From Rallus limicola (taxonomy: Eukaryota; Chordata; Aves; Gruiformes; Rallidae): DNA of 64,000 nucleotides. Positions 25,501 to 38,430 of this stretch are shown here, piece after piece (positions within the stretch are counted from its first letter, which is position 1; each line of letters opens with the position of its first letter). Location of the stretch: contig JAKCOZ010000011.1 in assembly GCA_022605955.1 (NCBI GenBank), positions 9,243,990 through 9,307,989 on the forward strand, read 5' to 3'. Made by a program: the position numbers and the translations under genes. The notes under the pieces are model-generated. The model worked only from the letters and a program-made list of their open reading frames with translations. It was not told the origin of the DNA and did no database searches.

Positions 25501-26584
25501 ACCACATGGCATCAGCTTGGGGGGAGGGGCAGCTGTCAGCTTGTAAAAACTAAATCCAACTCAATATTCAGCGTTACAATACTCGAGAAGGTATTTTAAT
25601 AAATGGCATGGGCTGATTTTCATCATTTCTCGTTCAGCCTTTCAATTAACACATCTGTGTGGACAAGACAAGGTGAAAAGTGAGAGACATAGAATGATCC
25701 AGGGAACTGGGTCAGTGCTGCAACTTCTGCTAGATATTGTTATTTTTTAAAAAGATTAGACAAAAGAACAAAAGTCATTGATTATGTCTATTTAGTAGTT
25801 AAAGCCTTTATAACTTTTATACCATGGCATCATAAACTGTGAGGAGGAAATTGGCTTCCTGTTCTTTGCAATAGGTGAAAATACAAATGTTGAGTTTGAG
25901 CACAGTGTTATTTATGCACTAATATCAAAATTACAGCTATGTGCTGCGTGTGTCACTTCACAGTTGGAAATCAAATTATACTCCTGCTGGAATATTGGCA
26001 CATTGGTATCAGCTATAGCAGCTGCTTTGCCTTCTCTGACTTTTCTTACTGTTGCTGTTAATGAAAAAGGAGGCTGCTGTCGCTGCTCTTAACAGCACTG
26101 TTTTTCTCCTCACTTGAAAAGCAAGCAGACAGTCTGGGTCTTCTTATGGCACAAAAGGAAAGGAACATTTAATTGCTGCTGAAGTGCTTGTACAGAAGGT
26201 CACCAAACAATATAAGTTCTTATTTGGTACTGAACTTTGAAGTGAAGAATTATGGATTGTAGAAAGGACCCAGCAGTTGATGTACCAGATCTCCAATATA
26301 TAGAAAAGGAGAAAAAAAGAGTAAACTTGATGGGAGTTTCTGAGTAGGGTAGGAACAAACTCACTAGCCATCCATGAAGAAAGTGGTCAGGAAGCATGTT
26401 TAAGGAAAGCATTACAACTTTTCATCCACAGCTTAATACAAGGTCAGAGGGAGGACCACTTAACAACTAAGTACACAGAAGCTGTTGGTCTTAAACCTAG
26501 ACAATGGCACAGCTTCATAAAGGTGCATGTATACGTACCTTGTACCTTAATTTGTAGGTGCCCGAACATTTACAAGGCTTCCAA
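22585..26584. other. Intergenic stretch, no gene recognised
   Basis: About 4 kb of AT-rich DNA. A low-complexity TTTGG/TTTCC tract lies at 25355-25413 (repeated GGTTT words). The open frames here (for example 23659-23940 and 23815-24090) have no domain or codon signal. Confidence 0.5.
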
Positions 26585-27690
26585 ATAGTCCAAGGGAACA
26601 GTAAATATGCAGAAAGTCTTAGAATCATAGAATCACCTGGGTTGGAAGAGACCCTTTAGATCATTGAGCCCAACCACAGTCTAACCCTGACTAGTCCACT
26701 TCTAGGTCATGTCCTTAAATACTTCATCTACATGCCTTTTAAATACCTCCAGGGATGGTGACTTCACCACCTCCCTGGGCAGCCTGTTCCCATACTTGAC
26801 TATCCTTCCAGTAAAGAAATTCTTCCTGATATCTAACCTAAATCTCCCCTGGTGCAATTTTAAGCCATCCCCTCTTGTCCTATTGAGACTATTGTTACCT
26901 GAGAGAAGAGACTGACCCCTGACACCTCTGCAACCCCCTTTCAGGTAGTTGTAGAGAGCTATTAGGTCTCCCCTCAGCCTCCTTTTCTCAAGACTAAAAA
27001 GCCCCAGCTCCCTCAGCTGTTCCTCATAGGACTTGTGCTCCACACCCTTCACCAGCTTTATTGCCCTTCTCTCAACAGCCTTCCTTGTAGTGAGGGGCCC
27101 AAAACTGGACACAGCACTCAAGGTGTAGCCTCACCATCGCTGAGTATCACTTCCCTACTCCTGCTGGTCACACTATTCTTGATGCAGGCCAGGGTGCTGT
27201 AGGCCTTCTTGGCCACTTGGGCACACTGCTGGCTCATGTTCAGCCAGTTGTCGACTAACACTCCCACGTTCTTCTGCTCCAGGGAGCTCTCCAGCCACTC
27301 TGCCCCAAGCCTTTACCATTGCCTGGGGTTATTGTTTCCAAAGTGCAGGACCTGGCACTTGGACTCCTCGAAGTCCATAAAGTTGGCCTCTGCCCATCGA
27401 CCATGCTTCCTGCCTGCAGATCCTGTAGATGGACATTCCCACACAATTTGGTGTCATCTGCAAACTTCCTGAGGGTGCACTGAATCCCCTCATCCAGATC
27501 ATTAATAAAGATGTTAAACAGGACCAGCCCCAGCACTGAGCCCTGGGGAACACCACTTGTGACCTTCCACCACCTGGATTTAACTCCGTTCACCACAACT
27601 CTTTGGACAGAGACATCCAGCCAGTTTTTAACCCAGTGAAGAGTATACTCATCATATCTATGAGTGGCTAGTTTCTCCAGGTCTTTGCCC
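26585..27690 (-). mobile_element. CR1 LINE copy A with extra 3' tail
   Basis: A minus-strand CR1 of about 1.07 kb (26619-27690) plus a 34-base non-CR1 tail on its 3' side (26585-26618). It encodes a decayed RT with a recognisable [10 protein letters not shown] block (around 27540), FADDTKL (around 27455) and the C-terminal part in the open piece 26702-27121 ([22 protein letters not shown] follows the family pattern). Internal deletions and frameshifts around 27290-27430 make it non-functional. It is close, about 90 % or more by eye, to the copy at 38.4-39.2 kb. Confidence 0.9.
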
Positions 27691-29387
27691 CATGAAGAAA
27701 ATTCCAGGTCTTCTGTTGTTAAATCGATGATTAATTAAAAATGTGGACTAGATTCATCTTGCAAACAATGATAAAAGATAAATTGAGGTTACTTACAAAA
27801 ATGAAATTTTAAATTTGTTTTGAACATAAAAAGAAATCTGTTCCTTACCTGAGGGATTTTGCCTGCTTCACATTAATAAAAAAATCAGTTATCTAATCAA
27901 TATCAAGATATCACAAATTTTGTCTTCTGGGACTGAAATTTTCTCTTGAACTAAAGGAAGGCTCTGTTATTGTTTATTGTTGTTATTATTATTATTATAT
28001 TTCTTTCTCACTGAGACTTTTCTGTTGTATTGTCATTGCTCTTAATATGCTTATGAGTCAAGACACAAGTGACACCTGATGAGCATTTCATTTTTGCTAT
28101 AGTGCAAAGACATATTCAGAAATAAAAGATTTCTTTCTTTGCCAGAGCAAATCAAACCCACAGACTGTCCATCTCACATAATTTTTTCTTGCTTATGTAC
28201 GTGTTTTCCCTCCTCAATAATTTTGTGATATGTACTGTATCTCAGCAACACACAGAGAAAGAAAGATAAGGTTTTAACTTGGTAGCAAGAAAAGCTGAAA
28301 TCATTGGCAATGTTCTCATTTACACCAAGTTTTTAATATAGGAGATACTGAGACAACTCTTCTTCTTTATGCACCATTTCTACCCCAGCCCATATGCAGA
28401 TATGTTGATACGATTCCTACTTTTTAGAAGTGTTAAGCATGTTTAGCAGTAATATCTTTGTGTCTCCTGTGCAACAATAAACCCAAAACGAACTTCAGAA
28501 CATATTGGTACTGCTTATTGTGTACTGTATTGAGCCTTTTCCTTTGGACTTGACTAAAAAAATCTGAAGAAAAGTACCAGAAAGGAATCTTTGATCCTTT
28601 AGCACAAAAAGAAAGACAAGCAGCCTAGGTTCAGTCATTGGTGTTGACCAAAGTCTTGGTCCTCATGTTTTTGTGACTGTATTGGATTCTGCCCTTTCCT
28701 ATTTCTCCACCTCAATCTGGACTTTATTCGATGTTAATGACCTGACAGGATCATCTGACCTGTAGGAAATTATCCCAGTATTGCATGAGTAATTATATCA
28801 GTAAACATAGTCTCCTGAGAATCCAAATTCACATATATGAACTAATATCCTCTCTATAGAATCTGGGGTTTCTGTTGTATCTCATCAGAAATCAGTAGTT
28901 CTATTTCAAAACAATTTATTTCTATTTCAGCCATACACACATCCACATGCAAGAAACTTTCCTCTTAAAAATAATTTTGGAAAATAACTATCTACTGAAT
29001 TGCAGGGAAGGTTGTAATCCTGCTTCATGCTCACCAGTGAATGAAGTGCGCTTGTATTTGAATGCTAAGTGACATGCCAGCAGATGGAGCTGATGAACAT
29101 CCAATTTATACCTAAAATTTTGTAGGCTCAGTATACTTTTGCTCATGACATGTATTAAACATGGCTTTTCTCATCAGCTTTTTACCACCATTAAAGCAGG
29201 TTTTAGAAGGTGGAATCAAAAATCCTGTATATATAATTACCATAAAAAGACTTAGAGGTTTTAATCCTTTCTGATGACTGATCTAGGTTTTAGTTCTACC
29301 ATTTATTTTCATAGAATTTTGAAATCCTTATGAGCTTTGTATTTGCAGCTCTTCAGCCTTATATTCCTTTTATGAGTGGATGACATC
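27691..29387. other. Intergenic stretch, no gene recognised
   Basis: AT-rich sequence with a (TTA)n run at about 27982-27998. I see no coding exon or repeat family. Confidence 0.5.
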
Positions 29388-29586
29388 TCAATATGAGGAA
29401 AAACGTCTTCACTGTGAGGGTGACAGAGCACTGGGATAGTCTGCCCAGAGAGGTTGTGGAGTCTCCTGCTCTGCAGACATTCAGATCCCACCTGGACATG
29501 ATCCTGAGTGATCCCACTTTAACAGGGGATTGGACAAGATGATCTCCAAAGGTCCTTTCCAACCCTTACAGTTCTCTGACTCTGTT
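29388..29586 (+). mobile_element. CR1 LINE 3' fragment
   Basis: A short 5'-truncated CR1 tail. The last codons of ORF2 ([31 protein letters not shown], in one plus-strand frame from about 29393) are followed by the 3' UTR block TTGGACAAGATGATCTCCAAAGG and worn octamers (ACAGTTCTCTGACTCTG near 29568). The hairpin is degraded (CCCACTTTAACAGGGG). Confidence 0.8.
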
Positions 29587-32333
29587 TGGTAATATATTTC
29601 AATCTGAAGCTTGATAAATTCGTATGGTTCACCAGCTGAAGAAAATTAGTCACCTATATGTGTTATTCTCTATAAAAATAAACCCTGTAGGCAGAACCAG
29701 TTCTTTCGACCACATGAAAAATGGCTGCTCTTTCCTTCTGCTGAGGTATGAAAGGAATCTTCTGGATAAAATATAGAAAATAGGAGTAGGATGTATTTTA
29801 ACCAGGTGAGGAAAAAAGTTTTCAAATTACATTCACAGCTGCCTAAGTCTCTACAAAAGATCTAAACCAAACTCAGTCCCTGTTACTGATAAAAATGCCT
29901 ATACTTCTGGAATCCAATGAGTTAACTCTGCTCACACCTTCTCTATTATTTCCCTCTTCCCCAACTTGAATAAACAAAGTTTCCAAGCAAAAAGTAATAT
30001 TAAAGTACCAGTTACCTAAATAGCTTTATCAGCATCTTCTTTCCCTTACACCCAGCAGGATGACTCTAGGTGTGTATTCTATGAGAGCCTGTTGATCTTT
30101 TTAATGCTAATTAGCCTTTGATTAGAATCTGAGAATCAAGGTAACAGGACCAGATTTTCCCACCATTGATTGATGAATTAATTAAAAGTATCTAGATGGA
30201 ATTTAATGCTGGAAATGTGCCATGTTGATTGTCCTTTCGCATTTTGCAGGAACATTTTCAGCATTATTAATCTAACATAGCTTTTACAAGATTGTCTTTA
30301 GGACATGATTTAAAGTTTAAGTGGTGGGTAGGTATCTAGAAAGATGAGGACCTTTGAGGAGAAGGAGACCCCATCACAGTAAAGAAACAAATGTACAGAA
30401 CTCCTGACACTGACCTGATTTTCAGAATGGATTAAAACATGCAGCTCATTGCTGCATTTTGGATGCTTGCCTAGAGAAAACAGCACCAAGCATATCCTAA
30501 ACGAGGAGGAGAACAAAGGTTGTGCAACCTTATATGAAGCCAAAAGCCTCTAGTACTACATCCTCTATTGGTGTAAAACAGCATAGTTCTATCAATGTTA
30601 TAGATACTTTGACAATTTATACCAAACAATAAAACTCCTTTTTTTTTATTTTCCCACTTGTAATTAATCTATGGATATTCCACCATTCAGTAGCTGCTTG
30701 TTTGGATTTTTTCATTGTACCTGCTTTGACACACTGACAAAGTAACTAATTGCCTCTAGACAATAGAAAAAAAAAGAGTCATAAATTGAAAATAACCCAG
30801 GAATTTTTATTTTTTTCTTCAAGAGGTGATTGAGACTTAGAATAATTTACACCTAGAGAGGCAAAACAAAAGCTACACGACTGTTTTTAAAATTACACAT
30901 GTGGTTTTTTCCATTTTCTAGTAAAAAGATGTATCAGCAGGAGCTAATCCTGTACAAATAACCTGCATCTTGCTACAATAGGATTGCTTTGACTGGCACG
31001 GATAAACAGTCATACCTAAATACAATTTTATGAAATAAATGAAACCATTTTTAAATGGTAGATGGAAACACATGGGTTAAAATGTTGCTGAAAAAGGTTC
31101 TGCTGCTTTTAAAAAGCCATAATATTCTATAAAGCTGTCTGAAGTACTTATTTCTTAATTGTTTTTTTCTGGCTATGACAGACTCATTCTTGGTATGCTT
31201 ACAGATTTTTTAAATATCCTTAAAGGATATTTTAAGAAACTGCACTGTATTTGCTATAGCCATGAATATGTGGGTTATTTCTTTTACCTGAAAGGTGAAT
31301 ACATCCCACCTAACTTTAGCAGTGGGATTAATCTCAACTAACTCCAGACATCTTGAGTATAGACATCTGTACCTGGGAAAGTTACCAGAGGTGACACATG
31401 TAGCCCAAGAATAAAAAATAAGCACTGCTGAAGTTCTTATTCCAGCCTGTTTTAGAGAACCATTTGGGGATGGGATGAATTACCCCTCCAGAGCCAAGGG
31501 TTTGATCACAACCTAACTGCAATTAAACAGTGAGATTTACATAACAGAAATGTCATATTCTCAGTTAAGTTTTCAAATGACCAAATATTAACAGGTTTAT
31601 GTGAATCAATCCAATAGATGAAGGAGTACAGAAGGCATTGGGCATAAATATGAAAAACTGTTAATGTTAAGAAACAAGAAGGGTGTTAACACATCACTAC
31701 TTAAATATTCTCTTTATTTGTGAAGAATTTTCACAGTCTCAGATATTGAATACTACTAGTCTACCTTAAGCATTTGTACTATATTTTAATAATACTAAAA
31801 TAAAGCTGGTCAGATGTTGTGCTTTCTGGTTCAGTGGTCACATAAAAAGGGGGTAGACACAAGTCAATTTGGTTTGAACAGAAACTGAAACAATTTGGGT
31901 TTGATGCTTTCATAAGACTGAATATAAACTGAAAGTACTGTTTCAAGTAAAACAGGGTATTTCCTTTCACATGGTGTTTTTGCAGAATAATTACTTTTTA
32001 TTTTTTAATTAGAACTCTAAGCAAAGTATGCTGTTTTGAATGGTAAAGTATATTGTTTAAAATGGGAAAAGTTCCAAATTTACATTGTTTTACTTTTTTG
32101 TACTTGCTGCAAAGCACAGAGTAGAGCCTAGGTGGCTCTGCTTGAATAAAGGAATAATCATCCTTAATATTAGTTTTAGGGACACTTTCTGTGCTTTGTT
32201 AATTTCAGTTACTGCATAAGACTTTTGTGTACTGAAGGTCTAAGTATTGTTGTTATTGTTATTATTATTCCTAACTGGTCACTGCTGTATAATGTGTATA
32301 CTGAAAAACAGGAAGAGAATGGTTTAGGAAAGA
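29587..32333. other. Intergenic stretch, no gene recognised
   Basis: AT-rich sequence with short A and T runs. The open frames here are short and featureless. Confidence 0.5.
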
Positions 32334-32845
32334 GATCACAGAATCACAGAATCACAGGATGGTTGAGGTGCGAAAGGACCTGGAACAATAACTAGGTCAA
32401 GCAGGGCCACTTGGAGCGTGTTGCTCAGGACAGCTTTTGAATGCCTCCAAGATGGGTGACTCCACAGCAGCTTTGGGCAACTTGTTGCCACTACTTGGTT
32501 ACCCTCACAGGGTATTGTATTTAGGTATGACTGTTTCCTGATGTCCAGAGACAACCTCCCATGTTTCAGTCTGTGTTCACTGCCAGTGAGCACACTGCTG
32601 GCTCATGTTCAACTTGGTGTCTACCAGGATCCCAGGTCTTTTTCTGCCAAAATGCTTTCCAGTTGGGGATATCCAGCTGGATACATTGGTGCATGAATTG
32701 TTCCTCCTCAGGTGCAGGGCTTTGCACTTCCTGTTTCTCCAGCTTGTCAAGACCCCTCTGAATGGCAGTATGACCACCTGGCATATCAACCACTCAGTTT
32801 TGTATCATCAACAAATTTGTTGAGGATTCACTTTACCCACCATGA
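32334..32845 (-). mobile_element. CR1 LINE copy with large internal deletion
   Basis: A minus-strand CR1 with three TCACAGAA octamers at its 3' end (32336-32361). Sequence from the ORF2 C-terminal end continues to about 32583, then jumps directly to the AGTGAGCACACTGCTGGCTC segment that normally lies several hundred bases further into ORF2, and continues to the FADD region near 32810 (TTTTGTATCATCAACAAATTTG). About 0.4 kb of the family sequence is missing at the join. Not coding. Confidence 0.8.
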
Positions 32846-35052
32846 CTGTATAATGTTTAAAAAATCTCAATGTTTAAATGTTTATTTAGGTATTTGCCAC
32901 ATTTGCCATTCCTGAAAAATAGAAAATTAGATTTTTTTTTTCATCCCATTCAATAAGGCTTTTTAAATTTTATATTTAGTATTTTATGTAGCCCACATAT
33001 GGAATGATAGAACAAGTTACAAACCTAAAATAACAAAGTCAAGGAAATGTAACATGAGAAAAAAAAAACAAACCAAAACTTGTGTTTTGGGCTGGGTTTA
33101 TAATTCATTCAGTGAGTTACTACTTTTTCAGTCATCTTTTGCATGACCACTGAGGATGTCTTATTACCTTATTAAGTTGTCCTGGAACTGTTCCTATAAT
33201 TCAAAGATTTAATATTACTATTTTTGCAATACAATTAATTCATCATAAGATGTTCGTATTGCATTAGCTAGAAATGAATACTGTTGACATAGTAAAAATG
33301 AAACATTTTAATGTTTCATATATTAAATACCCTAAGTGTACTACAGATTATGATGTAGCAACAGTAGCAATTGCTAATAGAAAATGAAGGAGAGGTAAAA
33401 TAAAAATCTTAGTCACATGAAATGATAGATATCTCCATTTTGGGAGCAAAGAGAAGAGGAAGTTCACCATTTTATGACTGTAATTGAGACAACTTTATAT
33501 TTCTGACTTGCCACAATATTATTTCACCTAAATAACCATATACATGCTTTTTAGTTCAACTATACATGCACATGTTTTCTGTAGCTCAACCATTGTACAA
33601 AGAGTTAACTACAAACATTAAGAATCTCTTACATTTAATTTGCACCTTTGTTTCAGCTACACAGTCCCAATGAAACTGAATTCCAATGAATTCTTTACTT
33701 TTTTTTTCCCCCATAGCAATTAATTAATGCTTTATACAGTACTTTAGAACACAAAGCTTTCCCTAAAATATCCCAGAATCACTCATTCTGGATATGTTTA
33801 GAAAGTGATAACCTATTTCAATGCTCAGATATGAAGTGCTTTACCTGCATTTAAAGGTACAATTTTTTAAACTTCAGAAAGGGTCTCTTTCTCAGATCCT
33901 TCTGAGTATAAGAAAACATCTTATTTACTGCTACTGATCAGATTTAAGGACTATTACAACACAGAAGATTAATATGTTTATAATTAATAAGAAAAATCTG
34001 AGATGAGATTCAATAGATAGACCTTTACATTTCAAAATAATAACTTTGGCTGATAGTTTAGTAGACCACTTAGTGCAGACATTAAAATCTGTCATTTTCA
34101 CAAAGACTATCACAGTAATAGTATAAGAGTGCCTATATGCATGGAAAATAATTTTATCATATTGCAATGACTCAGCGGTGCTCTCTACAATGTAATAAAG
34201 CAGACAGCAATGTAAATCATTTAGTCCAATATAAGTGTAATGAGAGAAAGGACAAACCAATGTGCAGGATGGATAAGAATGACATCAATACATTCTGTTT
34301 TGACAGATAAAACACAGTAAAATATTGAAACTAGAATGTATCTGAAGTGTGATATAATCTCGGAAATAAAAAATTATTTTCTGAGTCCCCAGGAAAGAGG
34401 TTATTAGTAGATCTGAAATAACCATTGTCAGTGGAAAAAAAAGAAAGCCTTTTATTAAATATAATTGCATTAAATATCATTTCATCCCCTCTTTTAATTT
34501 ATTCAAATCTTTGTTCAGCAAATAAAGGTCAAGAAACTGTACTGGACATATACCATCTCTGTGAAAGAGCTTAAACTTTTCAACCTTACTAGGTTTAATT
34601 TAGGTGTATAATGAAAACCCAACATTCAACAGGGCATATTCTATATAAGAAGCTGAACAAATTGTCAAATATGACTTGGAAAATTGCTGCAACATGTTTA
34701 TTTGTGAAAATTTTAAATCCTAGACTTTTGAAAATGTTACAGTATCCATTTGAAGCATAGCCCTAATTACAGGGGAAGGTGTACAGTTAAGAACATTACA
34801 GGGGAGTAAATTATTCCTTGGAAAAGCAAAGATTCATGATCAACCCACTTTTAAAACATTTGAGAGAAATGTTCTGCTTTAGAAATCTGAAAAATTATGC
34901 TTGTAGGGATGGATTTTTGAGTAAAAGGAATGGATGTATCACCTGGATACTCTTTTATCTGTATGGCTGATAATGTCATAACTGTGTAAAAGTTTTTTGT
35001 TGTTTGTTTGGGGTTTTTTTTTGGGGGGTGAGGGAAGCAGGGGTAGGACACA

Positions 35053-35078
35053 ACACACACACACACACACAAAAAAAA
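35053..35078. repeat. (AC)n microsatellite with A tail
   Basis: Nine AC units at 35053-35070 followed by eight A. Simple repeat. Confidence 0.9.
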
Positions 35079-36814
35079 GTCTTGAAAAGGGCAGAAAGAT
35101 TAGATTACTTATTGACGTTTTTATGGTGAGGTTTTTCCCCCACAGGTATGGAAAAAAAAAAAAGGTGATAGTGGTGAGATAGGGACTAGAAGAACATTTT
35201 GGCTGTACTGCTGGATGCAGGAATTATTTTTAAGTGAAGATAATAAGACACTACCACCTACAGAACAGATGTCATGCTAAAGTGTTGCAAGTACAGGAGG
35301 GCCAAGAGCATGATGTTGCAACTTGTAGACATCCCTCTGAAGTCTACATTGTGGTCTGGTATTGACATACTTTGAGAGGTATTGAATAATTACCTTCATC
35401 TGAAATCTCAGTCTGGCTCCTGTCAGGGACAGGATCTGGGGTCATTGCTCTATCACAAGGCAGTAATGACTTGTTTTCCAGGAGAGCATCCAAAAGAAGA
35501 AAGGCTCTGAGGAAGAATCAGCAAGTGGAAATCAAATGTTTTAAAAGTTTCAATTTCCACAAACATATTTTTCAAGTGAAGGGAAGAGAAGGAAAAGGGT
35601 GGCAACAGAAGAGAAGAGAAATGTTGTGTGTTTTGTTGTTTGGTTTTTGTTTGTAGTTTTTTTTTTTTTAATATCTCCACCAATTCCAATGGCTACAGAG
35701 TAATTGGATGCTTTTTTTACCAGTTATATCATTAGTAAAGCAAGCTAAGAAGTCAATTGAAATATAAATCAAAAGTGGAACACGGAAAATATATAAGTCA
35801 AGGAAATATAGCAAAATGATCAGAACAAAAATGGAATTTCTAAATATCTTTGGAAGATATTTACAATAAAAACTGCAATAAAAATAGCTTCACTAGTATG
35901 TGGGGTTTTTTTTTCAGGAAACAGCTTATAGATTACTTATTGCTCCACTGCCAAAATTTCTGAGTTTTTCTTCACCTGTATGAAAAATATTTGAAATTAA
36001 TTTTCATAGCATAGTGTATTCATAGATAAGGATTTTGCTCTATTCCTTCTTCAATGATTCAACATTACAAAATGGAACATTATGTGAATGTGATATAATG
36101 CATCATTTTTAAAGCTCCCATTTCCAGATTTGCTGGAAGCAAATGGAGATGAAGATGGTTTGTTATCTTGACTCCAAAGGAGAGGAAGAAGCAAAAAAAG
36201 AAGTAGTTTGTAACATTTAATAAAATATTGTGACATGGTCTTTGTCTTCATTTGTGATTCACCAACAATCTTTGGATCTAAAGTGCAATCATAAAGTCTT
36301 GAATCCCAAGCCATAAGATATTTTTCTTCTGGAGTGATTAATATCTTCTGTTGAGACGGTTAATACATTAGATTGATGATCAGCAAAACCCCCTTAATTA
36401 TTCAATAGTTATCTAAGAAAAGCAGTTACACAGTATAAAAATCCTTCAACACTTAAAACTTTATAGTCATTAGTTTGTTTCAGGTCACAGTCATTATCAA
36501 AATAGATGTAATCTACTATTTATCAGCTTATTATTTGAGCAACTTCTCTACACAGACTTATTTCAGTCCCAGGAATAAGATACACGGAGAAATATGCCAT
36601 ATGAATTCTTTAAAATACATTTATGTTTGAAAAATGGAAACAAGATGGGTAGAAGGAAAGGATGAATTAAAAGGTAGAACACAAAAAAATGACCAAAAAT
36701 TGACCAAGCATAAGGAAATTTTCAGAAAGACGTGAGTTATTATGATTAACAAATGATTTCTCAGGAAAGTAATTGAAGTTCTAACACTGCTATCATGTAA
36801 GTCCAGACCAGAGG

Positions 36815-36816
<2 letters not shown>

Positions 36817-36859
<43 letters not shown>
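36817..36859. repeat. (AT)n microsatellite
   Basis: About 21 uninterrupted AT units, the longest pure dinucleotide run in the window. Confidence 0.95.
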
Positions 36860-36862
<3 letters not shown>

Positions 36863-38430
36863 TCAGATTCAAGCATGAAGTGATAAAAAGATCTTTTATA
36901 TTTGAGGTTTAAAATACTCAAGAACATATCAAGACTTTGAACAATGCAGGAGAAACACAACTAGAACAAGTGCCTGTGAATTTAGCACTTGTTAGTGTGG
37001 AGGTAATTTGGGCTAGCGCTTACAAAGAGCAAGTGCTTTCAGGCAAAAGCCTCCTTTTTCTTAGCTGTGTTTATAGAATCTGAAGCTCTCCTTAAATATT
37101 TCCCTTCCCTACAGCTATTCTCCCCAAGTTCAGTAGGACTCTGAAAGATGCTATTCAATGTGATGAAAATGAAGGACTGGAGAAACAGATACAATAGTAT
37201 TTACATAGTGGGGCTTTCATGAAGCCTTAAGAGAGACAGGACTGATGTTCTGTTAAGCCAATTCCTCTTCTACCTGGGTTATGACTAGTCATTAATGGTT
37301 TTATCTCCTTCTTGATTAATATGAACAGTTAAATTTTAAAACAGACCTTATCTTGTGGCTCTCCACAAACAGAAAAATATGTAACATTTCTCCTATATAC
37401 AAAATGTATTAAATAAGACAGCAAGAATGCAACTAATCTAAAAATATTGGAGAAAAAATACAAAGATAGCAAGACATGTTATATCATTCTCCCAAAGGTT
37501 TTCTAACCCTATCAAAGTGCAAGATCAGAGAAGAAGACAGATAAAATATTACAGGATAGAAGAGGGAATTGAAGCATAAAAGTTAGAAATAGCCAAAGTA
37601 CTGTATGAAAGCTTTTAAAATATGTATAAAGAACACTAAAATATGCTGACTGCCTGTGCTTTGCACACCATGTATCCATTTACCTGCAAGACACTAAACT
37701 CAGAAAAGCGGAGTTTTGAATATGAGTACAAAACCACCAGATCTTCAGATCTGGTGGGCTTTGCTAGAGAAAATCTGACTGGAGTACAGAGGTCTGTTCT
37801 TAAAGTACAGCTATGCTTGGAGAAGTGACTATCTGAAGTACTTACGAGTTCCCATTTCTGCAGTTACAAAGTACTTCACTATTGCTAATACTTTTACTAT
37901 CAGAACATCTTGGAGAACTACAGAAATCTTGTTATACATGTATTACAGATGGATAACATAAAGGTTAATTACTAGATCATTTGGGAAAAAATGTTATTTT
38001 CAACAGTAAGATTTTTTATTTTGGGACTCAGGATACTATTTATAGATTGATGAATTTTTATCAAATTCCCATAATAGGTAGACTTAAGGCCTCTTGCCTG
38101 CTTGTAGCAGTATAAATATTGGTTTCCTAAAGTTTGTTACTCTAAGCTTGTTTTACAGTGAATAGAGAGAACAGTAATTTCAAAAGGGCACTCATATCAT
38201 CCTTAGACGGCTAACTTGCACAGATGAGATGAACCAACCTCTCATTTAATTTCTTAAAAGAACCCAAAATATCCACTTTTTATTGAAATAGTTTCCTTTT
38301 GTATATTTAGGAAAGGATTCAGATGCCTGAACACAAGTATCCAGTGCTATTTTAAGGCATCCAAAACTTCTTACACAGTGCATATGGTGCCCTTTGGACC
38401 CAACAGCCAAAGTTGATAAATAAACACATC

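Larger units (their letters stand above)
32846..38430. other. Intergenic stretch with microsatellites
   Basis: About 5.6 kb without a gene I can recognise. It contains T/G-rich low-complexity DNA at 34990-35035, (AC)9 plus an A run at 35053-35078, a T run at about 35658-35670, an (AT)n microsatellite at 36817-36859 and an 11-bp-arm inverted repeat at 37734-37757. Confidence 0.5.
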
